Part shown: one piece after another, positions 11,641 to 21,920 of the stretch
How the letters are laid out: every line of letters begins with the position of its first letter
Numbering within the stretch: position 1 is the stretch's first letter
Assembly: GCA_949738935.1 (NCBI GenBank)
Contig: CATJCJ010000341.1
Location: 16,445 to 80,444 of the forward strand
Origin: an uncultured Eubacteriales bacterium
Lineage (GTDB): Bacteria > Bacillota > Clostridia > Lachnospirales > CAG-274
DNA: 64,000 nucleotides
Direction of reading: 5' to 3'
Notes under the pieces: generated by a model
What the model was told of the DNA's origin: nothing
The model's input: the letters and a program-made list of their open reading frames with translations, nothing else
Database searches by the model: none
Position numbers and translations under genes: made by a program

Positions 11641-11652
11641 AATACCCGCCTC

Positions 11653-12540
11653 CTAATTACCAAAAATATTAACCAGCCTTTTCATAAAACCTCGTATACC
11701 AGAAGTATCTGTTTCTTTTCCAACAGGAATATCCATAAGCCTGTTGCCTATCTTTTCAATAGCCTTTGTAAACTCACAATTAGGAAAGCATATTGTCGCC
11801 GGCTGCTGATGTTTAACGGCTTTAACCAAAAATCTATCATAGGGAATATATCCAAGATTTTCTAAAGGAACTCCGAGAAACTTAGAAGATGCTCTTGATA
11901 TTTTATTATATATCTCAATTCCCTCCTCATTATCGTCAACTCTGTTAACAACAATTTTAAAATCAGGAATATTTCCTCTGCTTTCCTCCTTAATTGTTTT
12001 TATAAGAGCGTAAGCGTCTGTCACTGATGTCGGCTCAGGAGTCGTAACAATAATAGTCTCATCAGACGCCTTAATAAAATTAACAACAGACTTTGAAATT
12101 CCAGCGCCTGTATCCACAATAATTATATCAGAAATAGCGTCAAGATAGGAAAAATTATTAATAAAATAATTAAGTTGTTTTTCTGTAATATTCGAAAGCT
12201 CTTTAAGTCCCGAGCCCCCTGAAATAAATTTAATTCCCATGGGGCCATCTGTCAAAACTTCCTCAACATCCTTTTCACCTCTAAGAACATCGGCAAGATT
12301 ATATTTTGGCAAAATACCAAAAAGAACCTCAATATTTGCCAAGCCGAAATCAGCGTCAATAATAACAACTTTCTTATTAAATCTGCTAAACTGAATAGCA
12401 AGGTTTAAAGAAAAATTTGTTTTTCCAACACCGCCTTTACCGCTTGTAACAGTAATAACTCTTGAAGAAAGCTCCGCTTTTTTATGTTCATAATTATTTT
12501 TATTAACTAAATTCCTCAAATTGTTAGCTTGGTCCATCAT
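11653..12540 (-). CDS. flhG: FlhG/YlxH MinD-like ATPase
   Basis: TSGKGGVGKTNFSLNLAIQ deviant Walker A, downstream of flhF. Confidence 0.93.
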   Translation of the reverse strand: MMDQANNLRNLVNKNNYEHKKAELSSRVITVTSGKGGVGKTNFSLNLAIQFSRFNKKVVIIDADFGLANIEVLFGILPKYNLADVLRGEKDVEEVLTDGPMGIKFISGGSGLKELSNITEKQLNYFINNFSYLDAISDIIIVDTGAGISKSVVNFIKASDETIIVTTPEPTSVTDAYALIKTIKEESRGNIPDFKIVVNRVDDNEEGIEIYNKISRASSKFLGVPLENLGYIPYDRFLVKAVKHQQPATICFPNCEFTKAIEKIGNRLMDIPVGKETDTSGIRGFMKRLVNIFGN

Positions 12541-12545
12541 AGCGT

Positions 12546-13742
12546 TTACCTACTCCCTAATAAATCTTTGGCAATTTCCTCAGGTTTAATAACATCTATA
12601 TCATCCGGAACATTTTGTCCGTTCGTAGCATAAGAAATTTCTTTTCCGGTTTCGTAACAAATATTCAAAACCGAGCCAAGACATGATGTTTCATCAAGCT
12701 TAGTAAATATAATTCTAAAGTCAGCGATTTTCGAATAAGCGTCAATAATATTCAGCAAATCCTCATATTTTGTCGTAACACTCAAAACGAGATATATAAT
12801 AGGGTCGGGTATAACATCCAAAAAAGATTTAAGCTCATTTAAATTCTCAGAATTCTTATGAGACCTCCCAGCCGTATCAATAAAAATAACATCATTAACA
12901 ACTTTAAACTCATTTATTTTCTCAACAACATCCTCACTGTTATAAACAACCCCAACTTCCGAATCAAGAATATCAGCGTAAGTCTTTAATTGCTCAACAG
13001 CCGCAATTCTATACGTGTCAGCCGTAATAAAGCCAACGTTCAAATGGTCTTTAAAAATAAACTGAGAAGAAATCTTAGCGATAGTTGTTGTTTTTCCAAC
13101 ACCAGTAGGACCAATAAAGACAACATTTTTAGCGTAAGATTTACCTCTTTTCTCAACTCTCAAAATTTTTGGCTCACCAAGTATGTTTATTATTCTATTA
13201 TACACCACTTTTACAATTAAGTTAATATCCAAATTATCCAAATCTTCAATATTTTCAATATCTTCAAGTAAAACTTCCGAAATTTTTGGAGAAACCCCCT
13301 GCAAAGTCAGCTTTTCATAAAAAAATTGAAGCATAGCGTTATCATATTTACGAGAGCTATTAACATGATGGGATGAAACCGATAACTTAAGCATAACCTG
13401 TTCCAAAAGAACCTCTGTATCACTAAGCTTTTTTTCAAGTTCATTTATAGTCTGTCGCTGCTTTTCAATCTTCTTAGTATCTTGATTAGATTTCTCAAGA
13501 ATTTTTTTATTAAAATCAGCGCCCTCATTTTTTGTTTTTTCCTCTTGAATATTATCTTTATTAGCAATGGGCTTATCCTCATAAGCGGCGGTAACCTCAA
13601 CTCGAGGTTTTCTGAAAAAAGAAAATAACCCTCTTGGCTGAATTTTTTTTATATTCAAAATTACAGCGTCCATACCAAGCTCATTTTTAACCATTTCAAT
13701 AGCCTGCTGTTCGGTAACAGCCTCAAATTTTTTCATTTTCAT
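12546..13742 (-). CDS. flhF: Flagellar biosynthesis GTPase FlhF
   Basis: SRP-GTPase motifs GPTGVGKTTTIAKI, DTAGRSHKN, TKLDET. Confidence 0.95.
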   Translation of the reverse strand: MKMKKFEAVTEQQAIEMVKNELGMDAVILNIKKIQPRGLFSFFRKPRVEVTAAYEDKPIANKDNIQEEKTKNEGADFNKKILEKSNQDTKKIEKQRQTINELEKKLSDTEVLLEQVMLKLSVSSHHVNSSRKYDNAMLQFFYEKLTLQGVSPKISEVLLEDIENIEDLDNLDINLIVKVVYNRIINILGEPKILRVEKRGKSYAKNVVFIGPTGVGKTTTIAKISSQFIFKDHLNVGFITADTYRIAAVEQLKTYADILDSEVGVVYNSEDVVEKINEFKVVNDVIFIDTAGRSHKNSENLNELKSFLDVIPDPIIYLVLSVTTKYEDLLNIIDAYSKIADFRIIFTKLDETSCLGSVLNICYETGKEISYATNGQNVPDDIDVIKPEEIAKDLLGSR

Positions 13743-15775
13743 GCTATACCCACCATTCCAATAGACTGAATTTCAGCGTTAGGTTCAATTTCATTAAAAG
13801 ATAAAACAACCAAATCAGGAGCCACCTGTTCAACAAGTCTTTTAAAATAAATTCTCACAATAGGTGAAGTAAGAATAATCGGCTGAAGTCCAAGCGAAGT
13901 AAGCTTAGCAATTTCCCTGTTAAGACTTGCGAAAATCATTTGAGTTCTATCCGGGTCCATAGAAATATAAGAACCATGCTCTGTCTGCTGAACTCCATCT
14001 CTTATTTCCTGCTCAATCTGAGGGTCAAGAGTAATAACCTTATTATTAGTTTCCTCACCAAAATACTTTTGAGAAATAGACCTTCTCAAAGATTGTCTGA
14101 CATATTCCGTAAGCATATCGGTATCTCTGGTAAGCTGAGAATAATCAGCCAAAGTTTCAAGTATAGTAACCAAATCCCTTATAGAAACACCCTCATTTAA
14201 AAGATTAGCGAGAACCTTTTGAACATCACCAATAGACATTTGTTTTGGAATAAGCTCATCAATAAGAACGGGATGATTTTCTTTTATATTTTCCACAAGA
14301 TTTTGAACATCTTGTCTGCTTAAAAGTTCATGAAGATTATTTCTTATAACCTCAGTCAAGTGAGTAGCGATAATAGCCGGTGGGTCAACAACGGTATACC
14401 CAAAAGCCTCCGCCCTTTCTCTTTGCGACTCAGAAATCCACAGAGCAGGAAGACCAAGATAAGGCTCAACAGTTTCAATACCATCAATTTCCTCCTCAAC
14501 ATAACCGGGGTTCATAGCCATATAATGGTCAAACATAATCTCACCGCCGGCCACATCAACACCTTTTATCAATATCCTATATTGATTTGGGCTAAGTTTT
14601 ATGTCATCTCTAAGACGAATAACAGGAACAACAGCGCCAAGTTCAAGAGCGATTTGCCGTCTAATCATAACAACTCGGTCAAGAAGGTCTCCGCCCTGAT
14701 TATTATCAACAAGAGGAATAAGTCCATACCCAAATATAAGCAAAATAGGGTCGACATTTAAAAGAGTAATAACATTTTCAGGTTTTCTGATTTCCTCAAC
14801 CTCCGAATCATCAGTAGTAATTTCAGTTTCAATAGCGGCAACTTTTTGAGCTCTGTCCAAAGCATATCCACAGTATAAAAGCAAAATTCCAAAAGGAACA
14901 AAAAAATACATAGGAAGCGGAGTAAAAATACCTAAGAATATCATAACGGCACCGGCAATATACAAAGTAATCGGCTTAGCGAAAAGCTGACCAGCGATTT
15001 GACCGCTTATATTAGTATCATCAGTGGCTTTTGTAACAAGAACACCAGTAGCCGTCGAAATCATAAGCGCCGGAATTTGACCAACCAAGCCGTCTCCAAT
15101 AGTCATAAGAGTAAACTGTGAGGCAGCCTCACTAAAAGTTTTACCCATACTAAGCATACCAATAGATATACCGCCAATTAAATTTATAAATGTAATAAGA
15201 ATACCGGCTATAGCGTCTCCCTTAACAAATTTCGTGGCACCATCCATAGAACCAAAAAAGCTAGCCTCATCCTGAATTTCCTTACGTCTTGCCTTAGCCT
15301 CATCCTCAGTAATAAGACCCGTATTAAGGTCAGCGTCAATAGCCATTTGTTTACCAGGCATAGCGTCAAGGGTAAAACGCGCCGTTACTTCAGCAACCCT
15401 GTCAGAACCTTTGGTAATAACCATAAAATTTACAATAACAATAATAGCGAATATAATAATGCCAACCGTCATGTCACCGCCTGCGACAAACCCGCCAAAA
15501 GTATTAACGACCTCACCAGCATATCCTTGTCCAAGAATAAGACGAGTCGAGCAAATATTAAGAGCGATTCTAAACAAAGTCGTAATCAAAAGCAATGTAG
15601 GAAACATAGACATCTCAAGAGACTTTTTTGAGTAAATCGAGTTCATCAAAATCAATAATGACAAAAAAATGTTTATCATAAACAAAAAGTCCAAAAGTCC
15701 TGCCGGAGGTGGAACCAATATAATAAGAATAATTGCAACAATAAACACTCCAAGAAGCATTTCGCGAATTTTCAT
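13739..15775 (-). CDS. flhA: Flagellar export protein FlhA
   Basis: 678 aa, FHIPEP-family features (RVAEVTARFTLDAMPGKQMAIDADLNTGLI). Confidence 0.97.
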   Translation of the reverse strand: MKIREMLLGVFIVAIILIILVPPPAGLLDFLFMINIFLSLLILMNSIYSKKSLEMSMFPTLLLITTLFRIALNICSTRLILGQGYAGEVVNTFGGFVAGGDMTVGIIIFAIIVIVNFMVITKGSDRVAEVTARFTLDAMPGKQMAIDADLNTGLITEDEAKARRKEIQDEASFFGSMDGATKFVKGDAIAGILITFINLIGGISIGMLSMGKTFSEAASQFTLMTIGDGLVGQIPALMISTATGVLVTKATDDTNISGQIAGQLFAKPITLYIAGAVMIFLGIFTPLPMYFFVPFGILLLYCGYALDRAQKVAAIETEITTDDSEVEEIRKPENVITLLNVDPILLIFGYGLIPLVDNNQGGDLLDRVVMIRRQIALELGAVVPVIRLRDDIKLSPNQYRILIKGVDVAGGEIMFDHYMAMNPGYVEEEIDGIETVEPYLGLPALWISESQRERAEAFGYTVVDPPAIIATHLTEVIRNNLHELLSRQDVQNLVENIKENHPVLIDELIPKQMSIGDVQKVLANLLNEGVSIRDLVTILETLADYSQLTRDTDMLTEYVRQSLRRSISQKYFGEETNNKVITLDPQIEQEIRDGVQQTEHGSYISMDPDRTQMIFASLNREIAKLTSLGLQPIILTSPIVRIYFKRLVEQVAPDLVVLSFNEIEPNAEIQSIGMVGIA

Positions 15776-15871
15776 ATTAAAACTCCTTTTCTTTATTAAT
15801 AAAAACTCAATACAGGCTTTTAAACCTCAACAAACAAATAAAAACCAAAATAATTTAAAAATATCAACAAT

Positions 15872-16990
15872 TTAATTTAACTTCTTATTTTTAAGATTAT
15901 AAACAAAAGCCAAAACATCCGCAACAGCTTGATATAACTCCGGCGGAATTTGCCTCCCAACATCAACAGTGTTATACAAAGCTCTTGCCAAAGGTCTGTT
16001 CTCAACAATTTCAACATCGTTATCCTTTGCAATTTCCTTAATACGTCTTGCCAAATGGTCAACACCTTTCGCCAAAACAATAGGAGCGTCGGCTTTTTCT
16101 TTATCATATTTAAGAGCGACGGCATAATGAGTGGGATTAGTAATAATAACATCGGCGTCAGGAACCTGCTGCATCATACGACGCATAGAAGCCTGCCTCA
16201 TTTTTTGTTTAATCTGCCCCTTAACTTGAGGGTCTCCCTCAACGTTCTTATACTCATCTTTAACCTCTTGTTTACTCATCTTAAGTTTTTTAATATGAGA
16301 CCTTTTTTGATAAATGAAGTCAGCGGCAGCGATAATAACAAAATAACAGCCAATTTTTATTCCCAAATCAACGCATAAATCACCAACATATATAAATCCT
16401 TTTGAGACGTTCATAAACATTAAAGTTTTTATAATAGGAAGCTCATCAACAACCCCAACATAAACCACATAAATCACAAAAAACAATTTTATAAGCGATT
16501 TAATAAACTCAACCAAAGTTCTAACTGAAAACATTCTTTTAATACCATTTAATGGGCTTAAATTGCTCAATTTGGGTTTTAATGGTTCCGCCGTTGGATG
16601 CCATCCAACCTGCATAACGTTTGTAGCGACACCCAAAATAATTATAACAATGAATATAGGCAAGCAAATAAAAAAAATCTTACCAAGCAAAAACAATATA
16701 AATTGAATCATATACTGTTTTTCAAAAATAACATCAATATCCTCAATGAGAGAAAAATTGTACATAATAATCTCAGCCGAACCGTCATACATATATCCGG
16801 CAAAAATTTTAATAGAAAGAAAACCGAATATGAGCAAAATAGCCGTGGCGATTTCCTTACTCATAGCAACCTGACCCTGCTCTCTAGCCTTTTCAAGCTT
16901 TTTAGGAGTAGGCTGCTCAGTTTTCTCACCATCATCAAAAAAATGAAGATTTATGTCAATATATAATTTTTTTCCTTTTTCAAACTTCAT
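15872..16990 (-). CDS. flhB: Flagellar export protein FlhB
   Basis: EQPTPKKLEKAREQGQVAMSKE and autocleavage motif NPTHYAVALKYD. Confidence 0.97.
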   Translation of the reverse strand: MKFEKGKKLYIDINLHFFDDGEKTEQPTPKKLEKAREQGQVAMSKEIATAILLIFGFLSIKIFAGYMYDGSAEIIMYNFSLIEDIDVIFEKQYMIQFILFLLGKIFFICLPIFIVIIILGVATNVMQVGWHPTAEPLKPKLSNLSPLNGIKRMFSVRTLVEFIKSLIKLFFVIYVVYVGVVDELPIIKTLMFMNVSKGFIYVGDLCVDLGIKIGCYFVIIAAADFIYQKRSHIKKLKMSKQEVKDEYKNVEGDPQVKGQIKQKMRQASMRRMMQQVPDADVIITNPTHYAVALKYDKEKADAPIVLAKGVDHLARRIKEIAKDNDVEIVENRPLARALYNTVDVGRQIPPELYQAVADVLAFVYNLKNKKLN

Positions 16991-17790
16991 GGCATCATAA
17001 CCTTTATAACATTAAGTACAGCATCGGAAATTTCCTTATAAAAAACATTAGAAACTCCTCTAAGCATAGGAGAAACAATCATAATAACTATCAACCCGAT
17101 AAAGACTTTGGCAGGCATACCTACAACAAAAACATTTATTTGAGGAACAGTTTTTGTAAGCACACCCAAGACTAAATCAGAAATCAAAATGACAGCTATA
17201 ACAGGTAAAGCGACAGAAAATCCAATAGCGAAAAAATCAACCGCCAATCCCATAAGAACAGAAACCAACTCACCATTTTGAAATATTTTTCCCGCTCCCA
17301 AAGGAATAGCCTTATAACTGTAAAATAAAGATTTAATAATCAAATGATGCCCATTTGTGACTATCATCAAAACGCATAACGCAAAATAATATAAATTACC
17401 TGTAATAGGAACTTGTTCCTGCGTAATAGGATCAAAAACACTAACCATAGAAAATCCAATCTGCTGATCTGTAAAATGACCGGCAAGATACGAAATATTA
17501 AGAACAAGATAAACAACATATCCAATAGTTAAACCAATAATAAATTCTTTAAAAATTAAAGCTCCATATCCCAAAACACTGTCAACGTATTCAACCTCTG
17601 TTATATTTCCCGAATAAAGAACAATACCGGTCAAAGCCAACGCGAATCCTATTTTCGCCATAGACGGAATCTGTCTTCCGCCAATAATCGGCGTAATAAC
17701 AATGGTTCCGAAAATTCTAACAAAAACAAGAATAAACATATCCGCGTTTGAGAAAATCTCAACCAAAGCAGCAGCATTTGAAGATTCCAT
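16987..17790 (-). CDS. fliR: Flagellar export protein FliR
   Basis: Position and family sequence (FVRIFGTIVITPIIGGRQIPSMAKIGFAL). Confidence 0.95.
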   Translation of the reverse strand: MESSNAAALVEIFSNADMFILVFVRIFGTIVITPIIGGRQIPSMAKIGFALALTGIVLYSGNITEVEYVDSVLGYGALIFKEFIIGLTIGYVVYLVLNISYLAGHFTDQQIGFSMVSVFDPITQEQVPITGNLYYFALCVLMIVTNGHHLIIKSLFYSYKAIPLGAGKIFQNGELVSVLMGLAVDFFAIGFSVALPVIAVILISDLVLGVLTKTVPQINVFVVGMPAKVFIGLIVIMIVSPMLRGVSNVFYKEISDAVLNVIKVMMP

Positions 17791-17805
17791 AAAACGCCTC
17801 TTTTC

Positions 17806-18075
17806 TTACTGTATAAATTTTGAAAAATCCGAGTACAGATTTAAAAATAAATCCTGAAGAGTAGTAAGCATAAAAGCGCCAAAAATAACCAGTGAAATAA
17901 AAATAGCCAAAATCTTCGCTATAAAAGCGAGCGTTTGTTCATTAATAGACGTAATGGTTTGGAATATACTAACAATAAGACCAATAACAAGTCCCATAAG
18001 TAAAGGAGGCGCCGATGCGAAAATAATGGCCTTTAATGTTTCTTGTACAACAGTAATAACTGTATCCTGTGACAC
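17806..18075 (-). CDS. fliQ: Flagellar export protein FliQ
   Basis: 89 aa, GLVIGLIVSIFQTITSINEQTLAFIAKI. Confidence 0.95.
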   Translation of the reverse strand: MSQDTVITVVQETLKAIIFASAPPLLMGLVIGLIVSIFQTITSINEQTLAFIAKILAIFISLVIFGAFMLTTLQDLFLNLYSDFSKFIQ

Positions 18076-18087
18076 TTACATTCCCCC

Positions 18088-18867
18088 TCACCTAAATGTT
18101 TTCATAAGATTGCCCACAACAAGATTCCATCCATCAACCAAAATAAACAACAATAGCTTAAACGGAGCTGAAATCAAAGCGGGAGGAAGCATCATCATAC
18201 CCATAGCCATCAAAGTCGAAGCGACAACCATATCAATAGCGATAAAAGGTATATATAGCACAAAACCAATTTTAAAACCTTTTGTTATTTCCCCAAGAAT
18301 AAAAGCCGGGATAAGGACAGAATTAGGAATCTCATCCCTATTTTCATAAGTCTCATCCCCTGAGATATCGGCAAAAAGTTTAAGGTCTTTGTTTTCAACC
18401 TGTTTAAACATAAATTCCCTAATAGGCTCCATAGACCTATCAACAAATTCCTCTTGACTAATCTGTCCCTCAGAATAAGGAGTAAAAGCTTCCTCACTTA
18501 TCTTAGCAATAGTAGGGCTCATAACAAAAAATGTTAAAAACAACGCCAATCCAATCAAAATTTGATTTGGAGGCATTTGTTGAGTACCAAGAGCGGCTCG
18601 CAAAAAATGAAGAGTAATAATAATTCTAGTAAAAGAAGTAAGCAAAATAATAAGAGACGGAGCTAATGTTAAAACAGCAATCAATAAAAGAACCTGCAGT
18701 GTAGAAGCGGTAGCCTCAGTACCACTCTCACCGTTAACGTTTATATCAATATTAGGCAAAGTCCCCAATATTTCATTGTCCGCAAAAACAAATGAATCAA
18801 GGGCAAACAGTGTTCCAAGAACAATAATACCACAAATAATAAACTTAAATAAATTTTTCTTGCACAT
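18088..18867 (-). CDS. fliP: Flagellar export protein FliP
   Basis: LLTSFTRIIITLHFLRAALGTQQMPPNQILIGLALFLTFFVM. Confidence 0.97.
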   Translation of the reverse strand: MCKKNLFKFIICGIIVLGTLFALDSFVFADNEILGTLPNIDINVNGESGTEATASTLQVLLLIAVLTLAPSLIILLTSFTRIIITLHFLRAALGTQQMPPNQILIGLALFLTFFVMSPTIAKISEEAFTPYSEGQISQEEFVDRSMEPIREFMFKQVENKDLKLFADISGDETYENRDEIPNSVLIPAFILGEITKGFKIGFVLYIPFIAIDMVVASTLMAMGMMMLPPALISAPFKLLLFILVDGWNLVVGNLMKTFR

Positions 18868-18884
18868 AAAATTTTCGCTCCAAT

Positions 18885-19304
18885 TTATTTTTCATCTTTC
18901 TTATCATTATCTTTATTTTTGTTAAAATACTCTTGAAAATACTTTTCAAAAGGAAACTTAACCTGTTCAGACTCATACTTCGGAACATCATTTTCATCAA
19001 TTTCGGTAATATAAGTAATTTTCTCTTTAGAAACACCAATCAAAAAATATCTCTCACCGGCTTTTATAAGCTGAACAGAATTACTTCCGCCAACAGGCAA
19101 AGTAGAAACAATGCTTATAAAATTATTCTTTCTCAAGCCCATTTTGGCGGAAGCAATCCATTTAGTCGAAAAATAAGCAAGAAACAATATACCAACAAAA
19201 ACAACAATCAAGAGAAAAAACTGGCCTATCAGCCCAAATGTTGAAGACCAGTCGCTCTCACTATCTATTTGAGACTGTAAACAAATTATGTATTCAAAAA
19301 ACAT
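18885..19304 (-). CDS. fliO: Flagellar biosynthesis protein FliO/FliZ
   Basis: Position upstream of fliP; N-terminal TM and ISTLPVGGSNSVQLIKAGERYFLIGVS. Confidence 0.8.
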   Translation of the reverse strand: MFFEYIICLQSQIDSESDWSSTFGLIGQFFLLIVVFVGILFLAYFSTKWIASAKMGLRKNNFISIVSTLPVGGSNSVQLIKAGERYFLIGVSKEKITYITEIDENDVPKYESEQVKFPFEKYFQEYFNKNKDNDKKDEK

Positions 19305-19312
19305 AACAAAAA

Positions 19313-19678
19313 CTAACCTATAACCTTTTTAACAGCTTCCAAAACTCTGTCCGGCTGGAATGGTTTAACAATAAAGTCTCTCGCCCCGGCTTGAATTGAC
19401 TCAATAACCATAGCTTGTTGTCCCATAGCTGAACACATAATAATAAGCGCGCTGCCATCTTCAGCCTTAATAGCCTTAGCCGCCTGAATACCATCCATTT
19501 CCGGCATGGTTATATCCATAATAACCAAAGTCGGCTTAAGCTCTTTATATTTTTCCAAAGCTTTAGCCCCATTTTCAGCCTCACCAATAACATTATAACC
19601 ATTTTTAACCAAAATGTCTTTAAGCATCATTCTCATAAACGCAGCGTCATCTACCAATAAAATATTTTTATCTGCCAT
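19313..19678 (-). CDS. cheY: Chemotaxis response regulator CheY
   Basis: Receiver domain: LLVDDAAFMRMMLKDIL, VIMDITMPEMDG, VKPFQPDRV. Confidence 0.95.
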   Translation of the reverse strand: MADKNILLVDDAAFMRMMLKDILVKNGYNVIGEAENGAKALEKYKELKPTLVIMDITMPEMDGIQAAKAIKAEDGSALIIMCSAMGQQAMVIESIQAGARDFIVKPFQPDRVLEAVKKVIG

Positions 19679-19708
19679 CTTTTATTCACTCCTTGTTTTT
19701 ATATAAAA

Positions 19709-20893
19709 TTAAATTCTTTCTTCAACACTTACAATGTCTGTCAATCTAATACCAAAATTCTCATCAATAACAACAACCTCGCCTTTAGCGATATGTTTGC
19801 CATTAACCAATATATCAATAGGTTCTCCCGCAAGCTTATCAAGCTCAACAACAGTTCCTGGAGAAAACTCAAGAATCTCTTTAATAAGCTTATGAGTTCT
19901 TCCAAGTTCAACTGTAATTTCAAGGGGAACATCCATAATTATGCCAATATTTTCTTTTTGCTGCATAACAGCCGATACATCAAAATTTTGGAATTGAGCC
20001 GGCTGAACATTAACATTAGGCATAGGCTGCTGATACATCTGCTGTGGCATAGGCTGCTGATACATTTGCTGTGGCATAGGCTGCTGATACATCTGCTGTG
20101 GCATAGGCTGCTGAACCGGTTGCTGTGGCATAGGCGGCGGAGCCTGTTGCATAGGCGGTTCTGGCGGCGCTGGCGCTGGTTCTGGCTCTGGTGCTGCTGG
20201 TTCTGTGTTCATTCCGTTTTTCAGAGAATTTACCATATCCAAAGCAAAATTAACAGGAAGTATTTGCATAATCTCACTATCAATTAATGTTCCTACTTCC
20301 ATTCTGAAACAAGTAGCAACAATAGGGTCTTCCTCAAAACCCAATTGCTCAAAAAAGCTATCGTCATTAAAATCAAGAACAAAAGCGTTCGGAGTATCTA
20401 TATCAATTTTCATATTAAGCATAGATGAAAGCGAAGTCGCGGAAGAACCAACCATTTGATTCATAGCCTCAGCGATAGCGCTCAAATCAAGCTCTGAAAG
20501 CTCCTTATCCGGGTCAATTTCTCCTGTCCCGCCCATCATAAGGTCGGCTATTATCATAACATCAAGTTGCTTAAGAACAAGAACATTCGCTCCGACAAGC
20601 CCCTCCTTATAACCAACTTTAATTCCAACACAAGGCCTGTCATATCTGTCCGCAAGTTCTTTCCAACTAAACACGGAAACTTTTGGAGTTGTTATATTAA
20701 CCTTTTGGTTGAGCAAAGCGAACAAAGTTGTTGCCGCTGTACCCATACTAATATTACCAATCTCCCCCAAAATATCTTTATCTTCATTTGAAACATTATC
20801 CAATGAAGCAGCTGAGGAATCTTCCCCTTCGAGATTGTTCTGAGCGTCACCTAAAAGAGCGTTTATCTCATCTTGAGAAAGCATATCTCCCAT
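19709..20893 (-). CDS. fliY: Flagellar motor switch phosphatase FliY
   Basis: N-terminal LSQDEINALL peptide, CheC-like EIGNISMGTAATTLFALLNQKV, C-terminal FliN domain. Confidence 0.93.
   Translation of the reverse strand: MGDMLSQDEINALLGDAQNNLEGEDSSAASLDNVSNEDKDILGEIGNISMGTAATTLFALLNQKVNITTPKVSVFSWKELADRYDRPCVGIKVGYKEGLVGANVLVLKQLDVMIIADLMMGGTGEIDPDKELSELDLSAIAEAMNQMVGSSATSLSSMLNMKIDIDTPNAFVLDFNDDSFFEQLGFEEDPIVATCFRMEVGTLIDSEIMQILPVNFALDMVNSLKNGMNTEPAAPEPEPAPAPPEPPMQQAPPPMPQQPVQQPMPQQMYQQPMPQQMYQQPMPQQMYQQPMPNVNVQPAQFQNFDVSAVMQQKENIGIIMDVPLEITVELGRTHKLIKEILEFSPGTVVELDKLAGEPIDILVNGKHIAKGEVVVIDENFGIRLTDIVSVEERI
20020..20127. repeat. Four tandem 27-bp repeats inside fliY (MYQQPMPQQ-type)
   Basis: gcataggctgctgatacatctgctgtg read at 20020, 20047, 20074 and a diverged copy at 20101. 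Confidence 0.9.
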
Positions 20894-20897
20894 AAAG

Positions 20898-21884
20898 CTA
20901 CTCCTCCTTTCCTACTAAAGATGTAATCTGTATAGCGTTTTTACCCCTGCTAATACCGGGTTTTGCGTAAAATTTCAATAAATTGCCTATCATAACGTGA
21001 AAATCCGAGTTAACAAACGAATCAAGAGTAATCACATCGCCGACTTGTAAATCGATGAACTCATCAACTGTAATATTAGTTCTTCCGACAACAACAGAAA
21101 CAGGTATTTTAGCCTCCTCAAGACCATACTCAACCTTATTTCTATAAACACTCAAATCTTCTTCTTCCTGACTTGAGAACCAATACTTAGTATTCAGCTT
21201 ATCCATAATAGGCTCGATAGTCAAATGAGGGATACAAAAGTTAAAGAAGCCCTCAACTCCCCCAAGATTAACGCTCAAAGTAACCAAAGCAATCATTTCA
21301 TTAGGCGACATAATTTGCGCAAATTGCGAATTGGTTTCAAGTTTTTCAAGAGTAGGAGAAACATGGCACACATTCTCCCAAGGTTCAACCAAATATGAAA
21401 TAATCTGAGAAACAACTCTGCTTAAGAGTATTTTTTCTATTTCAGTAAACTCTCTTGTTTTTTTAAGAACATCACCGGCGCCCCCCAAAATCCTATCAAT
21501 AATAGAATATCCTATATTAGCTGATACGTCAAGAATAACAGAGCCTTTTAAAGAAGAATTCCCAAGGTCTATTATACCAAGAACAACTGGATTAAGCAAA
21601 GAGTTGCTAAACTCATTATAAGTGAGCTGTTCGGCGTTTGCCACCTCAATCTGGGTAGCGGTTCTCAAATATCCGGTTAAAAATGATGATACCAGTCTTG
21701 CAAAATTCTCAAAAATTACCTCAAGTGTACGAAGTTGTTCTTTACCAAATTTAGAGGGTCTCGCGAAATTATAAGCGGTAACCTTTTTCTCCTCAACATT
21801 ATTATTAAGAACAACATTATCATCTCCACTTGACAATGCGCTTAAAAGGGCGTCAATTTCGCTCTGAGATAAAATATCACTCAT
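20898..21884 (-). CDS. fliM: Flagellar motor switch protein FliM
   Basis: ILSQSEIDALLSAL and KLEVIFENFARLVSSFLTGYLRT-type sequence. Confidence 0.95.
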   Translation of the reverse strand: MSDILSQSEIDALLSALSSGDDNVVLNNNVEEKKVTAYNFARPSKFGKEQLRTLEVIFENFARLVSSFLTGYLRTATQIEVANAEQLTYNEFSNSLLNPVVLGIIDLGNSSLKGSVILDVSANIGYSIIDRILGGAGDVLKKTREFTEIEKILLSRVVSQIISYLVEPWENVCHVSPTLEKLETNSQFAQIMSPNEMIALVTLSVNLGGVEGFFNFCIPHLTIEPIMDKLNTKYWFSSQEEEDLSVYRNKVEYGLEEAKIPVSVVVGRTNITVDEFIDLQVGDVITLDSFVNSDFHVMIGNLLKFYAKPGISRGKNAIQITSLVGKEE

Positions 21885-21920
21885 TTTATTTTACCACCTG
21901 CCTTATACACTTTCAAAAAA

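Noticed and set aside
20020-20127. Possible CRISPR-like array of regular repeats
   Set aside because: Units are contiguous 27-bp tandem copies without spacers and encode an in-frame MYQQPMPQQ linker in fliY.
19793-20287. Plus-strand 164-aa ORF with LLIHLLWHR repeats
   Set aside because: Antisense reading of the fliY minisatellite; no RBS or promoter seen.
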